64,000 bases of DNA. Source: Tanypteryx hageni. Taxonomy: Eukaryota; Arthropoda; Insecta; Odonata; Petaluridae. The stretch covers positions 186,570,564 to 186,634,563 of the forward strand of contig CM054112.1 in the NCBI GenBank assembly GCA_028673005.1, read 5' to 3'. The translations under genes and the position numbers were made by a program. Of the stretch, positions 57,191 to 64,000 are shown piece by piece. Position 1 is the first letter of the stretch. Each line of letters starts with the position of its first letter. The notes beneath the pieces are model-generated. The model was not told where the DNA came from. It saw nothing but the letters and a program-made list of their open reading frames with translations, and made no database searches.

Positions 57191-60100
57191 ATAATAATAA
57201 TCAATAATTGCGAAATAAATAATATAAATATTTTATTATAAATAAACTTTTTTGAAACAATACTACTGAAAAGTAACCCATAAATTTATAAGAATTTGTT
57301 TGAATATAAGTTGCAACTTTTTTCCTAATTTACGTATCTTGAAATCTACAAACCATATTCGGAATATTTTGCTTTAGTGATATTTTAGATGCAGTAAAAG
57401 GGTTAGCTTATCTTGGGACTATCCGCGGGGTGGACGGCATCATATGACGTCATAATTTTTTTTAATTAAAAAAAATTTCGACTAATTTTACATAAAAATA
57501 CATTATAAATTTTAAAATCAAAGCTATATGATTTTTTGAGTCCGAAAGTTACACTCGTTTGCCATAATTTCTTAAATTTTTGTTCCGCAACGGAAGTGTT
57601 AATATGTCTGTATTTGAATCATACAAAAATACTAAAATCCGCGAGCTCAGAAACGCCGCTGCACGGCAAGCCGTTTCTCAATTACCGAACAAAATCTCCA
57701 GTCTACCTTTGTCAACCAAAATGTCGAAGGCGTATGCAAATAGCAAAATGTTATAATTAATTCCAAAAGCACTAATTTGTTTAGTAGTAAAGGACAAGGC
57801 GATACGGAGCGATATGGAGCGGGAGAACCATTTTCCTTAGAGATTTCACTGCCGGAAAGTGTGGCACGGATAATGCTATTTTAAATTCTCCGCGAATAAA
57901 AGATTCACGCCTTCCTCCTGACCTTGTTATATTTCTCTCAAACATTCCGACCGAAAAGCAACAATGGATCACTGTGTCAAAACGTTTTGAAAGGAGTGTT
58001 GCAAGATCATGAATATTCCTTCCTCCATTAAAGCGACTAGTATTTCACATTCGAAGACACGTTGCCGTTATATTTTCGTCGTTCCTCGATTTTCTTTTCG
58101 CGTCGGACGCCCGAAAATGTTGGCAGGGCATTTCGCTCGGATAGGAAGGCATAACGTGGGGTACAGGGTCTCGTCCCGAATATTTTTAAACTTAGGGACG
58201 AGTCCATTTATCGTGTATGAGCCGTCCTCCGCGTAAGGTTTCCATTTGACAATCCGCCAACGCCGCATTATCTTTGCTCGAATAAGACATTTCGAAGGAA
58301 ACTTGGATCTCGTTACACGAACGAGAAATCCGTTCGAGTATATAAAAGAATTACGAAAATCACCGATATCCTTCCTGCGCGTTCCCGAGGATTGAAACAA
58401 CGGAGATGTCACTTCGTTTTCGCAGATTTCTGTTTTGATCTTCGACGAGTGATCTTTCGTGTGCACGTGCGCTCAGGTAAAATTTTTCCCGACGCCAAAA
58501 CAAACAATCCGGGTTTCATCCTAACTGACTGGCTTCGGAGTTTCGCCTTCGCTTTACAAACAATCCATAGATTTTCTTGCTGGATGACGCTTTAAGACGC
58601 CGCAACGATTGACTAAGCGGTAACGGCGGCGAAGGGACACGTCCATTTGGACTCCTTGACGGTTCGCACGTTCCATCTCTCTTCTTCGTCTCGCTTCGTT
58701 CAGACCAGAGAAAGAACGAGTGAAAGAGATAAGAGACATAAGGTTCCCAGACCGTGTTGATTGCCAAAAGCCTTTCGAGTTCATCCGGCCCAAATTTCGG
58801 CAATAAAAAACCGAGCGAACCATCGTTCTGGAAGTAACACGTGCACACGCAGAATTTTTACGATTGTAAGCTCTTCTTTCCATCTACCTCTCTCCCATTT
58901 TTCGTGTCCCAGATTTTTTAAAGCCGTCAACAGGTGGCGGTAGCAACGTATGAATAGATCCCGTTTGCCGTTGGTCTCCGCGTCTCGATTTTTCGAAAGA
59001 CCAGTGAGTTCACCGCCGATCTTTTCCTTTTTTCGCGACGGTTTTAATCGACTCATCCGTCGCCCACGCTTTGGCACCGCTGTCAAGCGCGCGAGCTTGC
59101 TCAGTGCCTGCTCGCTCGACGGCGGCTCTTCAAACAGCCTATGGTGGAAAAAATAAATAGAGTGGATCTGATGATGTCCGCGCGTTTGCAAACGCTCGTT
59201 TTCCCTAACGACGACGTGAATTAGGTCGGTCTTCGACCCTCAGGATTGGTTTCCAGGTCTCGACGACGCGTTCCGTTAGCATACTGATGAGGACCAGCCT
59301 TCGACTCGCCCTGTCATCCTCCTGTTAGAGACTCCAGCGAGAGGGGGAATTTGGGAGAGAAGGGAAGAGTAGGTAGGGGGAATTGGCTGATTTTTATTGC
59401 TCCAGCGGGACTGTAAATGCGTATTTATTTATTTCGCCTTGAGGCTAAACCGAGACGCTGCAGTCCCTATGACTATCTTGGATGGTATGTTTGTTAGACG
59501 CAAGGGCAATAGCTTCGGGCGAGATTTGAATGGCCGCTTTGAAGATGAGTAGTTTTCGCTATAGTTGTATTACAAGCAATTGAGCTGTTTCTATTGGGAG
59601 ATACTACATGTACTTCCATTACTAAACCTTTTATACTACTTTGCTGTTCAACTAAGGTGTGTTATTGTTAGAAATTGTAGAAAGACTAGTACGTTCCGGT
59701 GGGAAATAAGATGTAAAACTTTGGTTTTATCAGAAGTTTACCATCCTATGAATCAGCAAAGGAATTGGAATTATAAGAAAATTTCAGTTTAAACAAAAAG
59801 GAATAGCTACGTTTTACTTAAACATAAAATTATCTCACGGGAATGAGCAAAAGTTCATTCGACAACAATATTCCACATAAAAGGTTTAATAATATGTCAA
59901 TATGACCAACACTTTAAAACTCAGAGCTCAATGACAATGATAAAAGACCAATTAATTTCTTTATAAAGAATTATTTGAAACTGCGAACATAACTTTGGTC
60001 TTGTATTAAATTATAGTCAAATTTAACCGCTAAACAGTTAATTTGCCTTGAACAATTTTAAAAAGATATCAACTGTCTGATAAATATACATTTGCGTCAA

Positions 60101-60529
60101 TTGATAGCTACCGCCCACAACCCTAATTTATGTATTTTTAAATATAAGAAAACTACTATGCTATTATCTTCAACTTAGCGAAATGGCACATTGCTTTCGT
60201 CGAAAATAATATTTCTTTCGAAGCTCGAGAATCACCATCGATCAACACAACTTTCTCGAAGGCGGGAAAAGTTTGAAAAAGTTAATTAGCGGCCTTAAAG
60301 ATGCATCTAGACAAGTGGCAGCGGAGTGACGTTTTTTTTCTATTAACGAAACAAGAAATGAGCCGCCGTAAAAACTCGCAATAAAAATTGCCAACTGCGC
60401 GATCTAAATTAACATCGGCCACTTCTAATGCAAGAAACATCTGAAGATGTAAGATATATAATAATTGCGAAACGATGTTTTGAAAGACTTCCTTTGATTT
60501 TTTTCAGCCAGTGATTTAAGACTTCACGA
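57191..60529. other. Unique DNA with a CpG-richer block, no gene seen
   Basis: 58000-59400 is clearly less AT-rich and CpG-richer than the rest. Many overlapping open frames occur on both strands, none with a recognisable domain. It could be regulatory or exonic DNA of a gene outside the window; this cannot be decided here. Confidence 0.3.
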
Positions 60530-60800
60530 GTGAGAGAGACGGGAAGGGGAGAGAGAGAGAGGGAGGGAGAAGAGGGGGATAGAGAGGGAGGGAGAAGAGG
60601 GGGGGGTGAGAGTTTAGGGACCTCAGACCGTTTGAATGGTCGACGTCATCTGGAAGACGAGTGGGATGAGGAAAGGAGATTAACGGGGCTGAGAAAATGA
60701 AGGGAGGGTTGGGAGGGAGAAAAAGGAACCGAGGGAATGGGAAAGGGAGGAAGTGAGAGGGGACCGGAGAGAGAGAGAGAGAAGACGGGACGGGCGGATG
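60530..60800. repeat. GA-rich low-complexity tract
   Basis: GGGAGAGAGAGAGAGGGAGG-type irregular repeats. The reverse frame (Ser/Pro/Leu-rich) is an artefact. Confidence 0.85.
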
Positions 60801-63520
60801 TGGAGGACGCGGAGGAGTGGGAGCTAATGGAGATGTTTATTTTTTGAAACCTTGCAACCTCTCGGTGACGGCTAGCATCAAATCTGCTCGGATAGTTAAT
60901 TGCAATCGACCGCCACGATGCCTTGACGGCTGAGAAGAGTTTTGAATCTGAGGACTTAACACTAGTCGAGCGCCCGGTCACAACGTGGCTGACACATGCT
61001 GTGTAATTGTTTCATCTTCAAAATTTGTGGACAGGAAAATTAATACTAGCATTTCAGATATAAAGTGTATGTTTCTGCTGGTTGCGTTAAACGAAGCGCC
61101 CCGTTAATTCTTACTGTTACGTCATTTTCATACCTTATTCGTGCCGATGTTAAACAAATGAGATTTTGATAAGAAAAATTATTTCGACATTAAAAACTGG
61201 AGTCCGAACAACACTTATTGAATGAGATCTAAAAATATGGCGAACTTTAATGAATTGTTGAAAACGGAAAATAGTGTTCGCGAACTTCGAAAACAAATTA
61301 AATTATGAAAATAAAACCTCTATGACTAATGGACATACGAATCAATTATATACCATATATGGCAATAATTAACGATATGATTAAAGCATAAAGCCTTTAA
61401 AGGGTTGAGAAAACCATATTTACATTTTGGCTAGGAGAAGGCAGCCGTTAACGGAAATTTCCTGATGGCTGATTATAATAATGATTATCATTATTGTTTT
61501 AAGAATTGATGATCGGTGGATTACCTCGGACATCGGATACTCCACTCATAAATGCGCATATGGTTTACTAAACATTTTTATGGCTATAAAAGATAACTTA
61601 TGCCTTTAATCGATGCAAGCAATAAGTTGAACAAGCTAATTCAATTTGATTTTCTGGATGCCTTTCAATATTGATTATCATTATTTCTAATGTAAGTTTT
61701 ATAACAGCTTCACTTCAAGTAAATATGACTGTACTTAAAGAATGTTTGAGCGAATAATTGTATTTTATGTCTGTGAAAACCGTTCCCTTTAAAGTGAAAT
61801 AATTACATTACTTGCAGTAAAATATGCATTATGCTATTCTAAAATGAGCGACAATGACTATCGTTTTCATTTCTCACGTAAATGGTATCTTGAGCAGTCA
61901 TGGCATCATTAGGGAGGAGAGGAGGAAATGGATTCGAGTTGTGAGGTGGAAAATAAGGGAAAGAAAAAATAGATTACAAAGAGAAATAGAAACTATTAAG
62001 GCGTAGAGAGATATACCTACGGCGATGACGGCGGACAATAGCTATGAAAAAACTGTGCGTGTGGCTTGATTGCCTTTCCCGTTCAGCGATAGGCGTGCGG
62101 TTGATTGCGAAGCGTCAGAGCTGTCTCCCATTTCGGAATGCATTTGCATACAATGACGAGGCGACGCGCTTCGGGAATAGCCGAGGGTGATGTCACACTG
62201 CCACGTTCCTTATTTTCAATCGCAGTCATTTTTTAAAGTGGAGGGAGTCTTATGTTTATTCTTATGCGTTTGCACACGGTAGCTTTCCGACTCGAGCGAG
62301 ATAAGTTGAAATGAAATGCTACGGAAATGGGGTCGTGAGAGTGTAATGGTTTTCAATGAGATTGTAAAACGTGAAAAAGGTCGGCAGGTGCGCTCGCTGC
62401 GGGGTAAATAATGTTTCGACGAGGCGATGAAATATATGCGTCGAAATTAGGATGCCTTTGAAAATGATCGTAAATTGCTTGTTGCGGCACAGATCGAGGA
62501 TACGGCAAAAAATCTTCGTGAGGGAAGATTGCATTGAATGCAAGTAATCATAGTTCTAATGCGACACCTGTTCGATGGGCGATTCGCGTGGGCTTAATTT
62601 ATTGTTGCCGATTGGCGTCTTAATGTTAGAACCACTTTCGATGTTTTTGTTTGAAGGAAACCGTTTTTATTAACGTTTAAACGCTCGAATATAAATTTGG
62701 GCACTAGCTCAGTCAACTCGATGATATACTTTCATGGCCGCCGTGCAACAAATAGATACAATAACCAGCTACTTTGAAACATTAATGTTGCAAAAGGAAT
62801 TGCTCAGCGAGATTCTTTCTATAGGGATTTAAGCCTAGCGCAAATTTCCTGGCGGAACTGACGTTGACTCCTCAAGTCAAACGCTCGACGATGCATACAA
62901 CACAATGCTGCTTAGATGAACTTAGCAAGGAATCACGAAATGATGGAGTCAGCCTGATATTGTTCTTAGCTTTACACAAGATCAGGTTTAATTCGATACC
63001 CTCCCTCAATTATCGCTCTCCTCGAAAATATTATATCAATTATATACATCAAAGACTTTTTTGTACACAATTATCATTGATCCTCACAACCAATTTATAC
63101 TCGGCACGAAAATCCAACTACCGGGAGAGAGATACCTACTAATTATAGTGGTTAACCACGAAAGACGACCCAAGAATTAAGATCAACTCTGTATATCCTT
63201 GGAAATAAAGCTTCATTTATCCCAAGTTCCTCTCTCTTCCCGTCGAAGGCGGTTTGCCATTTGAGGGAAGAAATACCTGTTCGTTTGGATACAGGCCCCT
63301 CCCACATAAACAACGCCCTTCCTCTGTTTTGTAAAATATCCAGTTATGAAACTGGAGGAGGGGTGTGTTTCTTCCTTAGCGCCTTAGTCTCTTTCGCTCC
63401 AGCCCTTTACATCACCCCCACCCTTCCAGCTGGAAAGTAGGTCGTCGAGAAATGTGGAATGCAATTCCTCTCTCAATGAGTTTCGCCTCATCCTCTCCAC
63501 ACCACTCACTCGCGTCGTGT
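60801..63520. other. Unique DNA, no gene seen
   Basis: A CpG-richer patch at about 62000-62640 with an E-box (CAGGTG at 62386-62391) and homeodomain-like ATTA sites. An ATAATGATTATCATTATT near-palindrome lies at about 61478-61496. Only suggestive of regulatory DNA. Confidence 0.3.
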
Positions 63521-64000
63521 CAAGAGGGGAGAGAGAGAGAGAGGGAGAAGGGAGTGAAGGTGAAGGAAGCGGATGGATGATCTCACGTTGTAAGGTGTGT
63601 TCCAGAGGTTGGGAGGAGAGAGGGAAATAGGGGGTGAGAGATGGAGTGTATAAGAGGAGCGGAAAGATGGTAGAAGAGGAGAGGAAAAGGAGACAGATGG
63701 AGGGGAGATAGAGAGAAAGTAGTGAGAGAAACATGGTAGAAGTGAGCAGGTAAAAAATGTGAAAAGGGAGATGGAGAGATAGAAAATGAGGAGGAAGAGG
63801 ACAATTGGAAAGGGGTACATAAGGAAAAAGACAAATAAAAGGCACGCCAATAGAGTTGAGAGAGATATGGGGAAAGGTTGTAAAGAGATATGAAAAGAGG
63901 GAAAATAGGAGTGAAGGTAAAGAGAGGATAGGGTGGAAGAGTAGATAAAGAAAGAAAGAAGGAAATGAAAGGAGAATAACTGGCACAGGAAGAGAGGGAG
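63521..64000. repeat. GA-rich low-complexity tract to the window edge
   Basis: GAGAGAGAGA and degenerate GGAGA/AAGAGG repeats continue past the window. The reverse frames of 80-200 codons are Ser/Leu/Pro-rich translations of CT repeats, not genes. Confidence 0.85.

Noticed and set aside
63384..63986. 200-codon reverse frame rich in Leu, Ser, Pro, Phe
   Set aside because: It is the translation of the polypyrimidine tract at the window edge. Three frames are open at once, which shows composition and not coding.
1..64000. CRISPR arrays, bacterial operons, riboswitches
   Set aside because: None seen. The tandem repeats present are micro- and minisatellites, and the sequence is eukaryotic.

Overview
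This window is nuclear DNA of an arthropod, probably an insect, though the species cannot be fixed from sequence alone. It is AT-rich, full of TA and GA/CT microsatellites, and packed with decayed transposons of animal type: hAT, pogo/Tigger, mariner and tRNA-derived SINEs. I see no intact host protein gene. Most open frames longer than 60 codons are chance frames in microsatellite, CT-rich or CpG-richer unique DNA, or remnants of mobile elements.

The most unusual segment is about 16.1-19.8 kb. It is an old integrated piece of a large double-stranded DNA virus, most like a nudivirus or a relative. It holds (a) a cysteine-patterned fragment resembling a per os infectivity factor (16112-16596), (b) a decayed frame on the opposite strand overlapping it (16318-16794), (c) a short, fully open 52-residue reverse ORF (17291-17449), and (d) most of a family B DNA polymerase (17470-19780). 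The polymerase keeps Exo I, Exo II, Exo III and polymerase motif A in order, carries several frameshifts and stops, and ends before motifs B and C. A 51-bp stretch in it looks like a GTAAGT...TTTCAG intron. A 322-bp block that appears identical at 13854-14175 also sits inside this viral segment at 16944-17265.

Layout: 0-9 kb holds a pogo element with a nested repeat, TA tracts, a SINE, a CT tract, a TIR element (5571-6866) and a hAT element (7148-8116). 9-16 kb holds a foldback palindrome, a SINE-like repeat, a ZMYM1-like hAT fragment and a second copy of the repeat nested in the pogo element. 16-20 kb is the viral relic. 20-32 kb is mostly unique DNA with two small hAT elements and a SINE. 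32.4-38.6 kb is a nested stack: an outer inverted-repeat element containing a 4.6-kb hAT element, a minisatellite and an internally deleted mariner. 39-46 kb holds a MITE, tandem repeats, a small coding relic and a complete hAT element with a ZBED/SCAND3-like transposase pseudogene and a perfect 8-bp target duplication. 48-53 kb holds three hAT MITEs. 53.7-56.1 kb is a pogo-like element with a PHD-like tail, interrupted by a separate TIR element that carries an uncharacterised conserved protein. 57-64 kb is unique DNA and GA-rich tracts.

There is no working operon or pathway here. The sequence records viral integration followed by repeated transposon insertion and decay. Patches of CpG-richer unique DNA could be regulatory, but the sequence alone does not show it.
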